From NCBI GenBank assembly GCA_964418695.1, contig CAYQMN010000003.1:173552-237551 (forward strand): a stretch of DNA of 64,000 nucleotides, written 5' to 3'. The first letter of the stretch is position 1. The number at the start of each line of letters is the position of its first letter. A program made the translations under genes and the position numbers. Source of the stretch: Prado023 sp964418695 (GTDB lineage: Bacteria; Actinomycetota; Actinomycetes; S36-B12; CAIYMF01). Shown here piece by piece: positions 39,132 to 49,731 of this stretch. A model generated the notes under the pieces. The model saw only the letters and a program-made list of their open reading frames with translations, did no database searches and was not told the origin of the DNA.

Positions 39132-40675
39132 CAGGCCGCGTCCTCACGCTTGAACATCTGCAGCATCCGCGCGGTCACGGTGAAGCCGCCGAACACGTTG
39201 ATGCTGGCCACCAGGATCGCGACGAACGCCAGCAGGGATTGGAGCACCTTGCCCTCGTGGCCCACCTGCAGCAGGGCGCCGACGAGGATGATGCCGCTGA
39301 TCGCGTTGGTCACCGACATGAGTGGCGTGTGCAGGGCGTGATGCACGTTGCCGATCACGTAGAACCCGATCACGACCGAGAGCATGAAGACCATGAAGTG
39401 GCCCAGGAACGGCTCGGGCATGACCGACGACAGGGCCAGGAACCCCAGCGCACCCACGCCGATCAGGCCCAGGCGGGCCTCCGCGGACATCTTCCTCTTC
39501 GGGGCGGCCGGCTCGACCGGAGCGGCCTGGACCTTCGCCGGCGCCGCCGAGACCTGCACGGGCGGCGGGGGCCAGAGCACCTCGCCGGTGCGCACGGCGG
39601 TCATGCCGCGCTGCACCGGGTCCTCCAGGTCGAGCGTGAACTGCCCGTCCTTCTCCGGGGTCACCAGCTTGAGCAGGTTCACCAGGTTCGTGCCGAACAG
39701 CTGGGAAGCCTGGGTGGGCAGGCGCCCGGGCAGGTCGGTGTAGCCCAGGATGATGACGCCGTTCTCGGTGACCACGCGCTCGTCGGCCCGGCTGCCGGCG
39801 ACGTTGCCGCCGTTGCTCGCGGCCATGTCGACCACGACGCTGCCCGGCTTCATCGTGGCGACCATCTCCTCGGTGATCAGCCGGGGCGCGGGGCGGCCCG
39901 GGATCAGCGCGGTCGTGATGACGATGTCCACGTCGGCGGCCTGCGCGGCGTAGAGCTCGGCGGCCTTGCGGTTGAAGTCCTCGCCCATCTCCTTGGCGTA
40001 GCCGGTCGCGCTGGGGCCGGTGTCCTCGACGTCGATGCGCAGGAACTCCGCGCCCATCGACTCGACCTGCTCGGCGACCTCGGGGCGCGCGTCGAACGAG
40101 CGCACGATCGCGCCCAGGCTGCTCGCCGTGCCGATCGCGGCCAGCCCGGCGACGCCGGCGCCGACGACGAGGACCTTGGCCGGCGGCACCTTGCCCGCCG
40201 CGGTGACCTGGCCGGTGAACAGCGAGCCGAACTCGTTCGCGGCCTCGATCACGGCGCGGTAGCCGCCCAGGTTGGCCATCGACGAGAGCACGTCCAGGGC
40301 CTGGGCGCGCGAGATGCGCGGCACGGCGTCCATCGCCAGCGCAGTGACCCCGCGGGCGGCCAGGGCGGCCACCAGGTCGGGGTTGAGCGCCGGAGCGAGC
40401 AGGCTGACCACGGTCTGCCCGGAGCGCAGCCGGTCGATCTCCTCGGCCGACGGGGCGTTGATCTTGAAGACTACGTCCGCGGCCCACACCTCGTCGGCGC
40501 CGGCGACCTGCGCCCCCGCGGCCCGGAAGGCGTCGTCGTCGAACGCCGCCAGCCGGCCAGCGCCGGACTCGACCGACACCTCGTAGCCGAGCTTGCGGAT
40601 CTGCTCGACTGTCTTGGGGGTGGCGGCGACCCGGCGTTCGCCGGGGCTGGTCTCTCTGGGCACACCGATGCGCAC
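39131..40675 (-). CDS. pntA: NAD(P) transhydrogenase subunit alpha
   Basis: The product is 514 aa. The NAD-binding part starts MRIGVPRETSPGERRVAATP. It shows AMDAVPRISRAQALDVLSSM, the Rossmann motif VLVVGAGVAGLAAIGTASSL and VDMAASNGGNVAGS. The C-terminal part carries about four membrane helices, so alpha-1 and alpha-2 domains are fused as in E. coli. The start is GTG 40675 with GAGAGGACG upstream. It is first in pntA-pntB. Confidence 0.96.
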   Translation of the reverse strand: MRIGVPRETSPGERRVAATPKTVEQIRKLGYEVSVESGAGRLAAFDDDAFRAAGAQVAGADEVWAADVVFKINAPSAEEIDRLRSGQTVVSLLAPALNPDLVAALAARGVTALAMDAVPRISRAQALDVLSSMANLGGYRAVIEAANEFGSLFTGQVTAAGKVPPAKVLVVGAGVAGLAAIGTASSLGAIVRSFDARPEVAEQVESMGAEFLRIDVEDTGPSATGYAKEMGEDFNRKAAELYAAQAADVDIVITTALIPGRPAPRLITEEMVATMKPGSVVVDMAASNGGNVAGSRADERVVTENGVIILGYTDLPGRLPTQASQLFGTNLVNLLKLVTPEKDGQFTLDLEDPVQRGMTAVRTGEVLWPPPPVQVSAAPAKVQAAPVEPAAPKRKMSAEARLGLIGVGALGFLALSSVMPEPFLGHFMVFMLSVVIGFYVIGNVHHALHTPLMSVTNAISGIILVGALLQVGHEGKVLQSLLAFVAILVASINVFGGFTVTARMLQMFKREDAA

Positions 40676-40742
40676 GGCTCGTCCTCTCGACGCGGGTCCG
40701 GCGCAGAACCTACCGGTCGTCCGATTCGGCGCGAATCGGAGG

Positions 40743-41222
40743 TATCCCCCGGCCCGCTGGACCGCCCGCTCCACCGCCCGCTCGACCGCCGTTCCACCGC
40801 CCGGTCCTCCACCCGTTCCACCGCCCGTCCGCCGTCCGGTCCACCGCCCGCTCGACCGCCGGTCCGCCGCCGGTCCGCCGCCCGTTCCCCCGCCGGTCCG
40901 CCGCCCGGTCGCCGCCCGTTCCGCCGGCCGTTCCGCCGGCCGGTCCGCTGCTGAGGCTCAGTCAGCCGGCCCCGGGGTGGCCGGGTCGACCGTGGTTTCG
41001 CCCGACGCCCGACGCCCGACGCCCGACGCCCGACGCCCGACGCCCGACGCCCGTCGCCCGTCGCCCGTCGCCCGTCGCCCGTTGCCGGCCGCTCGTCGCC
41101 GTCGCCCGTCGCCCGTTGCCGGCCGCTCGTCGCCGTCGCCGGCCGCCCGTCGCCCGACGCCGTCGCCGGCCGCTCGTCGCCGTCGCCGGCCGCTCGTCGC
41201 CCGGCCACCCGTCCCGGCGGCG
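40743..41222. repeat. Large C-rich repeat block between pntA and the OYE gene
   Basis: No gene is seen in 40676-41223. From about 40755 to 40960 there are degenerate 8-14-bp words such as CCGCCCGCTCGA and CCGCCGGTCCG. From 41000 to 41083 a 7-bp unit runs 12 times: seven GCCCGAC, four GCCCGTC, one GCCCGTT. From 41084 to 41210 GCCGGCCGCTCGTCGCCGTC recurs about four times. Copy number is likely variable. Confidence 0.85.
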
Positions 41223-41223
41223 C

Positions 41224-42291
41224 CTACCAGCGGCTCGCCCGCCGCAGCTGGGGCGGCCAAGGCACCGCGACCCCCAGGTCGTGCGCCGCGCGCAGGGGCC
41301 ACTGGGGGTCGCGGAGCAGGGCGCGGGCCAGGGCGATCAGGTCCGCCGATCCCTCGTCCAGGATGTCCTCGGCCTGCTGCGCCGTGGTGATCATCCCGAC
41401 CGCCGCGGTGGCCACCCCGGACTCCTGCTTGACCCGGCGCGCGAAGGGGACCTGGTAGCCCGGGCCGGTCACGACCTGCTGGGCGGCACTGGCTCCCCCG
41501 GAGGAGACGTCGATCAGGTCGACCCCGCGCTCGCCCAGCCAGCGGGAGACCTGCACAGTCGCGTCCACGTCGTGGCCGCCCTCGACCCAGTCGGTCGCCG
41601 AGAGCCGGGTCAGCACCGGCAGCTCGTCGGGCCAGACCGCCCGGACCGCCTCGGCCACCTCCAGCAGCAGCCGCGCGCGCCCGGCCAGGTCGCCGCCGTA
41701 CTCGTCGGTGCGGTCGTTGGTCAGCGGCGAGAGGAACTCGTGGAGCAGGTAGCCGTGGGCGCCGTGGATCTCGACGGTGTCGAACCCGGCAGCCAGCGCC
41801 CGGCGGGCACCGTCGGCGAAGGCGGCGACGACGGAGGGCAGCTCGTCGGTGGCCAGCGCCCGCGGCGCGGCCAGGCCGGGGTAGCCGGTCACGGACGGGC
41901 CGACCGTCTGCCAGCCACCCTGGTCCTGCGGTACCGAGCCCTTCTCGTCGGCCCACGGTCGCCAGGTCGAGGCCTTGTGCCCGGCGTGCGCCAGCTGCAT
42001 CCCGGCGGCCGCCCCCTGGCTGTGCAGGAAGTCCACGATGGGTGCCCACGCCTGCGCCTGGGTGTCGGACCAGATGCCGGTGTCCTCGGGGCTGATCCGG
42101 CCCTCCGGGCTCACGGCGGTCGCCTCGGTCAGCACCAGAGCGACCCCGCCGCGCGCCATCCCGCCCAGGTGCACGTGGTGCCACTCCTGCGGGAACCCGT
42201 CCACCGCCGAGTACTGGCACATCGGCGCGGCCATCACTCTGTTGGGAAGGGTGAGGCCGCGCAGAGTGAGGGGCGTGAACAGAGTGCTCAA
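41224..42291 (-). CDS. Old Yellow Enzyme family NADH:flavin oxidoreductase (YqjM-like)
   Basis: The product is 355 aa. An FMN TIM barrel is indicated by LRGLTLPNRVMAAPMCQYSA, the ligand-binding MQLAHAGHKAS, the signature FDTVEIHGAHGYLLHEFLSP near 160-180, and AVGMITTAQQAEDIL then ALARALLRDPQW. The YqjM branch (thermophilic-like ene reductases) reduces activated C=C bonds. I chose TTG 42291, preceded by GAGGAG, because the conserved sequence starts there. An ATG at 42426 would add 45 non-conserved residues. The stop adjoins the repeat block. Confidence 0.88.
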   Translation of the reverse strand: MSTLFTPLTLRGLTLPNRVMAAPMCQYSAVDGFPQEWHHVHLGGMARGGVALVLTEATAVSPEGRISPEDTGIWSDTQAQAWAPIVDFLHSQGAAAGMQLAHAGHKASTWRPWADEKGSVPQDQGGWQTVGPSVTGYPGLAAPRALATDELPSVVAAFADGARRALAAGFDTVEIHGAHGYLLHEFLSPLTNDRTDEYGGDLAGRARLLLEVAEAVRAVWPDELPVLTRLSATDWVEGGHDVDATVQVSRWLGERGVDLIDVSSGGASAAQQVVTGPGYQVPFARRVKQESGVATAAVGMITTAQQAEDILDEGSADLIALARALLRDPQWPLRAAHDLGVAVPWPPQLRRASRW

Positions 42292-42580
42292 GAGAGGCTC
42301 CTCGACGTGACGGGCGGGCTGCTCGGCCACGCCACCGCCAGCAGCGGCGACCTCACCGTAACGGGCCCCCGCCTCACCCGCGGGCGGCCCGCTGCCCGAG
42401 ATACGTCGGTGGTCCCCGGTCTTCACCAGTGAACCCGTCCTGGGCGCCCGGGCACGCCAGGGAGGCAGTCGAGACCCGCGCTCGCTCTGTCGGGCGGGCT
42501 TGTCGAGACCGCCGCCGGGGACGCCTCGCCCTCAAGGGTTTGCCCAGTGCGCGCACACCGGCCCCGCGAAGATGTGCGCG

Positions 42581-43867
42581 CTACGGCAGGAGGTCGTGCA
42601 GCACCAGCGTCTCGTCGCGGTCCGGGCCGACCCCGATCGCCGAGACCCGGCAGCCGCTCTGCTCCTCCAGGAACCGCACGTAAGCCCGGCAGTTCGCCGG
42701 CAGATCGGCGAACTCCCGCGCCTGGCGGATCTCGGACCGCCACCCCGGCAGCACCTCGTAGATCGGCTTCGCATGGTGGAAGTCGGTCTGGGTGACCGGC
42801 ACCTCGTCCACCCGCGTGCCGTCCACGTCGTACCCCACGCACACGGGGATCGCCTCGAATGTGCTGAGCACGTCGAGCTTGGTCAGGAAGTAGTCGGTCA
42901 TCCCGTTGACCCGCGTCGCGTAGCGCGCGATCGGGGCGTCGAACCAGCCGCAGCGCCGGTCGCGCCCGGTGGTCACGCCGACCTCGCCGCCGATCGTGCG
43001 CAGCCTCTCGCCGTCGTCGTCGAACAGCTCGGTCGGGAACGGGCCCTCGCCCACGCGGGTGGTGTACGCCTTGAGGATGCCCAGCACTCGGTCGATCCGG
43101 GTCGGCCCGATGCCCGAGCCGGTGGCCGCACCGCCCGCGGTCGGGTTGGACGAGGTCACGTACGGGTAGGTGCCGTGGTCGACGTCGAGCAGCGTGCCCT
43201 GGCCGCCTTCGAGGACCACGGTCGCGCCCTCGTCCAGGGCCTTGTTGAGCAGCAGCGCGGTGTCGGCGATCATCGGCCGCACGCGGTCGGCGAACGAGAG
43301 CAGGTGCTCCACGACCTGGTCGGCCTCCACAGCGCGGCGGTTGTAGACCTTGACCAGCTGTTGGTTCTTGTTGACCAGCGCGCCCTCGACCTTGCGGTGC
43401 AGGATCGAAGGGTCGAGCAGATCCTGGATTCGGATGCCGACGCGCGCCATCTTGTCGCCGTAGGTGGGCCCGATGCCGCGCCCGGTCGTCCCGATCTTGG
43501 CCTTGCCGAGGAACCGCTCGGTGACCTTGTCCAGCGTCACGCTGTAGGGCGTGATGATGTGGGCGTTGGCGCTGATGAGCAGGCGACTCGGGTCCACGCC
43601 GCGGTCGACCAGCCCGTCGTACTCACGGAAGAGCACCTCGAGGTCGACCACCACGCCGTTGCCGATCACTGGGGTGCAGCTCGGGGAGAGGATGCCGCTG
43701 GGCAGCAGGTGCAGCGCGAACTTCGCGTCGCCGATGACCACCGTGTGTCCGGCGTTATTGCCACCCTGGTACCGCACGACGTAGTCGGCGCGACCGCCGA
43801 GCAGATCGGTGGCCTTGCCCTTCCCCTCGTCGCCCCACTGGGCGCCCACGATCACGATCGCCGGCAT
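42581..43867 (-). CDS. purA: Adenylosuccinate synthetase
   Basis: The product is 428 aa, full length. The GTP/IMP motif at the N-terminus is VGAQWGDEGKGKATDLL. The signature YQGGNNAGHTVV, TTGRGIGPTYGDK near 130 and FEGGQG-type VVLEGGQGTLLDVDHGTYP near 220 are present. VTTGRDRRCGWFDAPIARYA gives the late GTP contacts. It forms adenylosuccinate from IMP and aspartate, the substrate of PurB. GGAGGGACACC precedes ATG 43867. Confidence 0.98.
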   Translation of the reverse strand: MPAIVIVGAQWGDEGKGKATDLLGGRADYVVRYQGGNNAGHTVVIGDAKFALHLLPSGILSPSCTPVIGNGVVVDLEVLFREYDGLVDRGVDPSRLLISANAHIITPYSVTLDKVTERFLGKAKIGTTGRGIGPTYGDKMARVGIRIQDLLDPSILHRKVEGALVNKNQQLVKVYNRRAVEADQVVEHLLSFADRVRPMIADTALLLNKALDEGATVVLEGGQGTLLDVDHGTYPYVTSSNPTAGGAATGSGIGPTRIDRVLGILKAYTTRVGEGPFPTELFDDDGERLRTIGGEVGVTTGRDRRCGWFDAPIARYATRVNGMTDYFLTKLDVLSTFEAIPVCVGYDVDGTRVDEVPVTQTDFHHAKPIYEVLPGWRSEIRQAREFADLPANCRAYVRFLEEQSGCRVSAIGVGPDRDETLVLHDLLP

Positions 43868-43973
43868 GGTGTCCCTCCGCCGAGTCTGTGCGCCCCAGCC
43901 CGGGGGCGGCACCGCCAAGGTAGTGGTGCCGCCTCACCCTAGCGAAGCAGCCGCCCCGGCCTCTCATCTCCGA

Positions 43974-44020
43974 GTTGGTAGTGAATATGGCCAACTGAGT
44001 TGGCCATATTCACTACCAAC
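43974..44020. repeat. Palindromic repeat family A, copy 2 (perfect arms)
   Basis: A 47-bp palindrome with 23-bp perfect arms around a single central base. It begins GTTGGTAGTGAATATGG. The TAG inside its right arm (44015-44013 on the minus strand) is the stop codon of the upstream DUF559-like gene. Confidence 0.95.
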
Positions 44021-44918
44021 CTGGATGCAGCAGCTGTTCCAGAGTCCTGAAGAAGGGGTCGGGGTCGTGGCGGAGCTCCCAGCCTGTGATCCGCAGCACG
44101 AGGGCTCCGGTGGTGAGGGCGAGCTCGTTGTGGCGGGCGATGTCCGCCTGCCAGGTGGCGGCCTCAAGATGGCCGAGCCCGTCGATCTCGACGATGAGCA
44201 GCCGTCCGCTGGGCAGGACGAACTCAGCGTCCGTGCGGCGTGTGCGACCGACGCGCCGGCTCTGCATCCGAGGAGTCGGAAGCCCGCGCTGTCGGCACTG
44301 CCGAAGGAATGCTCGCTCGTGGGTGCTGGTGGCTCCCACCTGGAAGTCCTCGAGCACATCTCGGATGAGCGCCACTCTGGGCAGGCATTGCCGGCCCCGA
44401 GCGGCGGTGGCCAGCCCGTCCGGGGTGAAGAGCCGTTGCTGCAAAGCGCTGACGAGGATCATGACCGCCTCACGATCCGACGCGGCCCAGCCGGCGGCGT
44501 CGATGGCTGCCCACGAGGCTGAGATCCGGCGCGGTGAGCCCGCAGACCGCACCTCGTGTCGGGGCTGGTGCCCGCGCAGCCACCCCGGGGGCCTTCGGGT
44601 GCGCCGGGCCCCCCGTGGCTCCAGGACGTCGACCAGGTCGCGCTCCGAGCCGTTCCACCCGGCCTCGACCAGGGCGGCGCATCCCGTGAGCGCTGCCTGC
44701 GGTCCGCACTCGAGCACCCCTGCGAACCTCCGCTGCCCGGCGGAGGCCTCCTCCTCCGACTGGGAGAAGACTCGTGGGCTCACCTGTGACCAGTCGTGGC
44801 GGGCAGCGCGTACCAGCTGGCCGCGGCTGAGCCCCACGTCCGGGGCCTGCCAGTCGGCGATGAGGCCCCGCTGGCGGCGGAGCAGCGTGCGTGCGGCAGG
44901 GGTGAGGCGTGGCGGCAT
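44013..44918 (-). CDS. DUF559-like endonuclease-fold protein with N-terminal winged-helix-like domain
   Basis: The product is 301 aa. The N-terminal part (RLTPAARTLLRRQRGLIADW, then LSRGQLVRAARHDWSQVSPR) looks like the AbiEi-type domain common in actinobacterial proteins of this kind. The C-terminal part carries a Vsr/PD-(D/E)XK-like core with DAEFVLPSGRLLIVEIDG. These proteins are widespread and uncharacterised; nuclease activity is only inferred from the fold. The last residues (HPGW) and the stop are contributed by the family A palindrome. GAGG lies 8 nt before ATG 44918. Confidence 0.7.
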   Translation of the reverse strand: MPPRLTPAARTLLRRQRGLIADWQAPDVGLSRGQLVRAARHDWSQVSPRVFSQSEEEASAGQRRFAGVLECGPQAALTGCAALVEAGWNGSERDLVDVLEPRGARRTRRPPGWLRGHQPRHEVRSAGSPRRISASWAAIDAAGWAASDREAVMILVSALQQRLFTPDGLATAARGRQCLPRVALIRDVLEDFQVGATSTHERAFLRQCRQRGLPTPRMQSRRVGRTRRTDAEFVLPSGRLLIVEIDGLGHLEAATWQADIARHNELALTTGALVLRITGWELRHDPDPFFRTLEQLLHPGW

Positions 44919-45009
44919 TCGCCCATCCTCAGCCCGATTTGGGCCTCCGCCCTGAGTTATCCACAGGCAGTTTGGGCGGTCTCCCGATCCTCCGAATGGT
45001 CCACCCCGA

Positions 45010-45056
45010 GTTGGTAGTGAATCCGGCCAAGTCAGTTGGCCATATTCACTACCAAC
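45010..45056. repeat. Palindromic repeat family A, copy 3
   Basis: A 47-bp palindrome beginning GTTGGTAGTGAATCC and ending ACTACCAAC, with the outer arms extended to CGAGTTGG/CCAACTCG. It lies between the DUF559-like gene start and the fba terminator. Confidence 0.92.
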
Positions 45057-45080
45057 TCGTGGAGACCCCCGGAGGACGCG

Positions 45081-45119
45081 GAACGGCGGCGCCCTCCTTG
45101 GGGGTGGGCGCCGCCGTTC
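45081..45119 (-). terminator. Hairpin terminator after fba
   Basis: GAACGGCGGCGCCC pairs perfectly with GGGCGCCGCCGTTC (14 bp) around an 11-nt loop, about 18 nt past the fba stop. Confidence 0.8.
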
Positions 45120-45136
45120 GTGTGCTGCTGGTGGCG

Positions 45137-46168
<1,032 letters not shown>

Positions 46169-46287
46169 GTGTCGAGCTCCTCTTCATGGGACAGCGCGAC
46201 GCACTCCGCTCGCGCATGCCGTCATCCTGACACCGAGCCCAGCGCGACGCTCGGTGGCGAACAGGCTCCCGAGGGCAGGATGGGTGC

Positions 46288-47682
46288 ATGGACCGGACCC
46301 GACCCGAGCGGCTGCCCGAGGCGCTGCTGGCCGCGCTGCGCGGGGCCGGCGTCGAGGTGGTGACCGAGCCCGGCGTGCTTGCCGGGCACGCGGTGGACTG
46401 GACCGGCCACTGGACAGGTCCCGTGCTCGGCGTGGTCCGGCCCGACAGCACGTCGGCCGTGCGCGCGGTGCTGGCCGCAGCCCGGCAGCACGCGGTGCCG
46501 GTGCACGTGCAGGGCGGGCGGACCGGGCTGGTCGGCGGTGGGGTCCCGTCGGTCTCGTCGCTGGTCCTGAGCACCGAGCGCCTGGACCGGATCGGCGAGG
46601 TGGACCCCGTGGAGTCCACGGTGCGTGCCGGGGCGGGCGTGCCGTGTGCCCGGGTCGCCGCGGCGGCCGACGCGGCTGGCCTGGTGATGCCGGTGGACCT
46701 CGCGTCGCGCGACACCGCGACCATCGGTGGGATGGCCGCGACGAACGCCGGCGGCCTGGGCGTGATCGCCTTCGGGACGATGCGCGAGAACGTGCGCGGG
46801 CTGGTGGCGGTCCTCGCCGACGGCCGGGTGGTGGACACGACCGGCCGGCCTCGCAAGGACAACACCGGCTTCGCGCTGGACGCCCTGCTCGTCGGCTCCG
46901 AGGGGACGCTCGCGGTCATCACCGAGGTCGAGGTGGTCCTGCATCCGCGCCCGTCGGCAGCGACGGTGGCGCTGCTGCACGCGGCGTCGCTGCGCTCGGC
47001 GGTCGCGCTGGGCCGCATGGTGCAGGCGCGGGCGAGGGTGCTGGCCGCCGAGGTCGTGGACGGGGCGGGGCTGGGCCGGCTGGCCCACGCCCATGGCCAG
47101 GCCGACCCGCTCGGGTCCGACGGGTGGGGGCTGCTGCTCTCGGTCGCAGACGGGGGGCAGGGGGCCGCCCTGGCGGGGGTCGCCGAGGCGGTGGTCACGG
47201 TCGGCACCGATGCGGCGTCGCGGTCCCGGCTGTGGGCGCTGCGCGAGGGGCAGCCCGAGCTGTACGCGCAGCTCGGGCGCCGGCGCGGCCTGGACAAGCT
47301 CGACGTGGCGTTCCGGCTCGACGACCTGGACGCGGGTGTGGCTGCGCTGCGGACGGCCGCCGCCCGCGCCGTCTCCCGGGACGGGCAGCCGGTGGAGGTG
47401 GGGGTCTTCGGGCACGCGCTGGACGGCAACCTGCACGTCCAGCTGCTGGGGGCCGCGACCGGGCTGCCCGACGAGCTGCTGGCCCTGGTCGCCGAGCGGG
47501 GCGGGAGCGTCAGCGCCGAGCACGGGATCGGCCGGGCGAAGGTCGGGCTGCTCGCCCGGGCTCGGGGCGCCGACGAGGTGGCGTGGATGCGCCAGATCAA
47601 GCAGACGGTCGACCCCGAGTTCCTGCTCAACCGGGGCGTCCTGCTCGACCCGAGCGAGGCGGCGGCGGGCGCCGACCGATGA
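46288..47682 (+). CDS. FAD-linked oxidase (GlcD / D-2-hydroxyacid dehydrogenase type)
   Basis: The product is 464 aa. The FAD PCMH domain shows VPVHVQGGRTGLVGGGVPS, DLASRDTATIGGMAATNAGG and VGSEGTLAVITEVEVVLHPR. The C-terminal FAD oxidase domain ends with VFGHALDGNLHVQLLG and GGSVSAEHGIGRAKVGLLAR. Family members oxidise D-lactate, glycolate or D-2-hydroxyglutarate; the substrate here is not decided. It overlaps the following gene by 4 nt (ATGA). Confidence 0.9.
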   Translation: MDRTRPERLPEALLAALRGAGVEVVTEPGVLAGHAVDWTGHWTGPVLGVVRPDSTSAVRAVLAAARQHAVPVHVQGGRTGLVGGGVPSVSSLVLSTERLDRIGEVDPVESTVRAGAGVPCARVAAAADAAGLVMPVDLASRDTATIGGMAATNAGGLGVIAFGTMRENVRGLVAVLADGRVVDTTGRPRKDNTGFALDALLVGSEGTLAVITEVEVVLHPRPSAATVALLHAASLRSAVALGRMVQARARVLAAEVVDGAGLGRLAHAHGQADPLGSDGWGLLLSVADGGQGAALAGVAEAVVTVGTDAASRSRLWALREGQPELYAQLGRRRGLDKLDVAFRLDDLDAGVAALRTAAARAVSRDGQPVEVGVFGHALDGNLHVQLLGAATGLPDELLALVAERGGSVSAEHGIGRAKVGLLARARGADEVAWMRQIKQTVDPEFLLNRGVLLDPSEAAAGADR

Positions 47683-48356
47683 GCGAGCCGGACCCTCGGC
47701 TGGCCATGGCGATCCAGGCCAACATCGCCTGGTACGACCAGATGTGCGCGCTGCATAGGGTCCGCACCCGGCTGGCAGAGGGGATCTGGACGGCCCTGGA
47801 CCGACCGCCACCGCTGCACTCGGACGTGCAGATCGTGGCGGAGGGCATCTCCGTCGCCCGAGCCCTGGCGGCGCTCGGCGACCGGCGCCCGGCCGGGCTC
47901 AAGGACTGCTTCGCCACGGCGGATGCCAGTGCGGCGGGGATGACCAGGCTGTTCTCCGCGTCCTGGATCCATCGGGCGGCCGGCTCGCCAGAGTCGACGA
48001 CGGGCTGGCACGTCGTGCGCGACCCTGACGAGCTGGCGAACTGGAACGCCGGCTGGGACACCGCCCCGGTGCTGATCCCGGCGGTTCTGGAGCTCTCGCA
48101 GGTGACGGTCCTGGCGATCGGGAACGGACGGTCCGTCGAGGGCGGCGCCGTGCTCAGCCTCGTCGACGGTGTCGCCTACCTCTCGAACGTGCACGGCGAG
48201 CAGGGGCCGCTGCCTGACTGGGACGGTCTGGTGGCGGCCGTGGCGGGCCTGGCCCCGGAATGCCCGATGGTCGGCTACGAGCGTGGGGCGGACCTGTCGT
48301 CGGCGGTGGCCGCCGGATTCGAGGTCGTGGGGGGCTTGGCGGTCTGGGTCCGGTGA
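47679..48356 (+). CDS. Hypothetical protein coupled to the FAD-linked oxidase
   Basis: The product is 225 aa. I do not recognise a family. No signal peptide or membrane segment is seen. It looks soluble, with WYDQMCALHRVRTRLAEGIW near the N-terminus and mixed alpha/beta composition later. The ATGA overlap with the FAD oxidase gene shows shared translation, so a related role is possible but unproven. Confidence 0.7.
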   Translation: MSEPDPRLAMAIQANIAWYDQMCALHRVRTRLAEGIWTALDRPPPLHSDVQIVAEGISVARALAALGDRRPAGLKDCFATADASAAGMTRLFSASWIHRAAGSPESTTGWHVVRDPDELANWNAGWDTAPVLIPAVLELSQVTVLAIGNGRSVEGGAVLSLVDGVAYLSNVHGEQGPLPDWDGLVAAVAGLAPECPMVGYERGADLSSAVAAGFEVVGGLAVWVR

Positions 48357-48617
48357 GCCCATGGGGCCTCGTCGGCCGAGCCCCGGTACCGGCGGCCGAG
48401 CCCCGGGTCCGCCAGGGAGTCCGGTACCGACGGTGAGCCCGGTACCTCCAGGTGAGCCCCGATTCCTCCCGTCATGACCCGCGCCCGCCCGTCGAGCTGG
48501 TCGAGCCCTCCCGGGGCGGCTCCCGAGCGAGCCCGCCCCCACCCGGCCCGCGGTCGCCCGCCGCACGTTCCGCGCGCCGGTCGAGCCAGGACCGGGGACC
48601 GGGTGCGATGGCATCCT

Positions 48618-49472
48618 GTGCCGGTGGCCGACCGTCCCCTCGTGATCGCTCACCGCGGTGCCAGCGTCGAGCACGCCGAGCACACCCTGGCCGCCTACCA
48701 GAAGGCGCTGGACCAGGACGCGGACGGTGTCGAGTGCGACGTCCGGCTGACCGCCGACGGGCACCTGGTCTGCGTCCACGACCGGCGGATCGACCGCACC
48801 AGCGACGGTTGGGGCCTGGTCTCGACCAAGACCCTGGCCGACCTGTCCCGGCACGACTTCCAGTCCTGGACCGACGGCCCCCCGCAGCGCAAGCGCCGCC
48901 CGCTGCGGGAGCGTCGGGTGGCCGCGCGGCGGGCCGAGTCCTGGCCCGGGGACGACGGCTACCGGGATGCCGCCGGCGGGATCCTCACGCTGCCGATGCT
49001 GCTGGACCTGGTGACGTCCTCGCCGCGACCGATCCGGCTGGCCATCGAGACCAAGCACCCCACCCGCTACTCCGGCTGGGTCGAGCAGGCGGTGGTGGCC
49101 CAGCTGCACCGGTTCGGCCTGCTCAGCCCGGCGGCGAAGCGGCGCGAGCAGGTGGTCCTCATGTCGTTCGCGCAGGTCGCGGTGCGCCGCTTCCGCACGC
49201 TCGCTCCGGGCGTGCCTCGGGTCTTCCTCATGGACCGGGTCCCGCTGCGCATGCGCGGCGGTCTGCTCCCGTTCGGCGCGGACGTCGCCGGAGTCGACGT
49301 CGAGATCGTGCGCGCGCATCCCGGCTACGTCCGCCGGGTCCACGAGCAGGGCGGCCGGGTCTTCGTGTGGACCGTCGACGACCCGGCCGACGTGCTGATG
49401 TGCTGGTCGCTGGGCGCCGACGCGATCATCACCAACCGGCCGCGCGAGGTGCGCGACATCCTCGACCGCTGA
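48618..49472 (+). CDS. Glycerophosphodiester phosphodiesterase
   Basis: The product is about 284 aa. GDPD residues are present: LVIAHRGASVEHAEHTLAAY, DGVECDVRLTADGHLVCVHD (metal Glu, Asp and catalytic His), LAIETKHPTRYSG, and WTVDDPADVLMCWSLGADAI near the C-terminus. It hydrolyses glycerophosphodiesters to glycerol-3-phosphate and an alcohol. GTG 48618 or 48624 are both plausible; no clear Shine-Dalgarno favours one. No signal peptide is seen, so cytosolic action is likely. Confidence 0.92.
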   Translation: MPVADRPLVIAHRGASVEHAEHTLAAYQKALDQDADGVECDVRLTADGHLVCVHDRRIDRTSDGWGLVSTKTLADLSRHDFQSWTDGPPQRKRRPLRERRVAARRAESWPGDDGYRDAAGGILTLPMLLDLVTSSPRPIRLAIETKHPTRYSGWVEQAVVAQLHRFGLLSPAAKRREQVVLMSFAQVAVRRFRTLAPGVPRVFLMDRVPLRMRGGLLPFGADVAGVDVEIVRAHPGYVRRVHEQGGRVFVWTVDDPADVLMCWSLGADAIITNRPREVRDILDR

Positions 49473-49569
49473 GTCGAGCTGGGCCCAGCGCGTTGGCCGG
49501 CACGGCCTCGACCGGAGTCGGCCGGCGCAAGGGAGGCCTCGGCCGGACGTGGTGCGGGCGGTGGGCGGC

Positions 49570-49720
49570 GGGCCCTGGGGTGGCGGGTGGCGAGCGGCCG
49601 GCGCGGGTGCCGGTGCGGGTGCGGGGGCGGGTGCGCGGGCGGTGGGTGCCGGTGCGGGTGCGGGCGGCGGGCCCTGGGGCGGCGGGTGGCGAGCAGCCGG
49701 TGCGGGTGCGGGTGACACGT
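49570..49720. repeat. 99-bp spaced G-rich repeat block
   Basis: GGGCCCTGGGG followed by GGCGGGTGGCGAGC occurs at 49570 and 49669. Between them lie many GGTGCGGGTGC words. The plus strand is strongly G-rich. It lies just upstream of the DUF4446-like gene; no gene is seen in 49473-49731. Confidence 0.75.
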
Positions 49721-49731
49721 AGCCTTCACCC

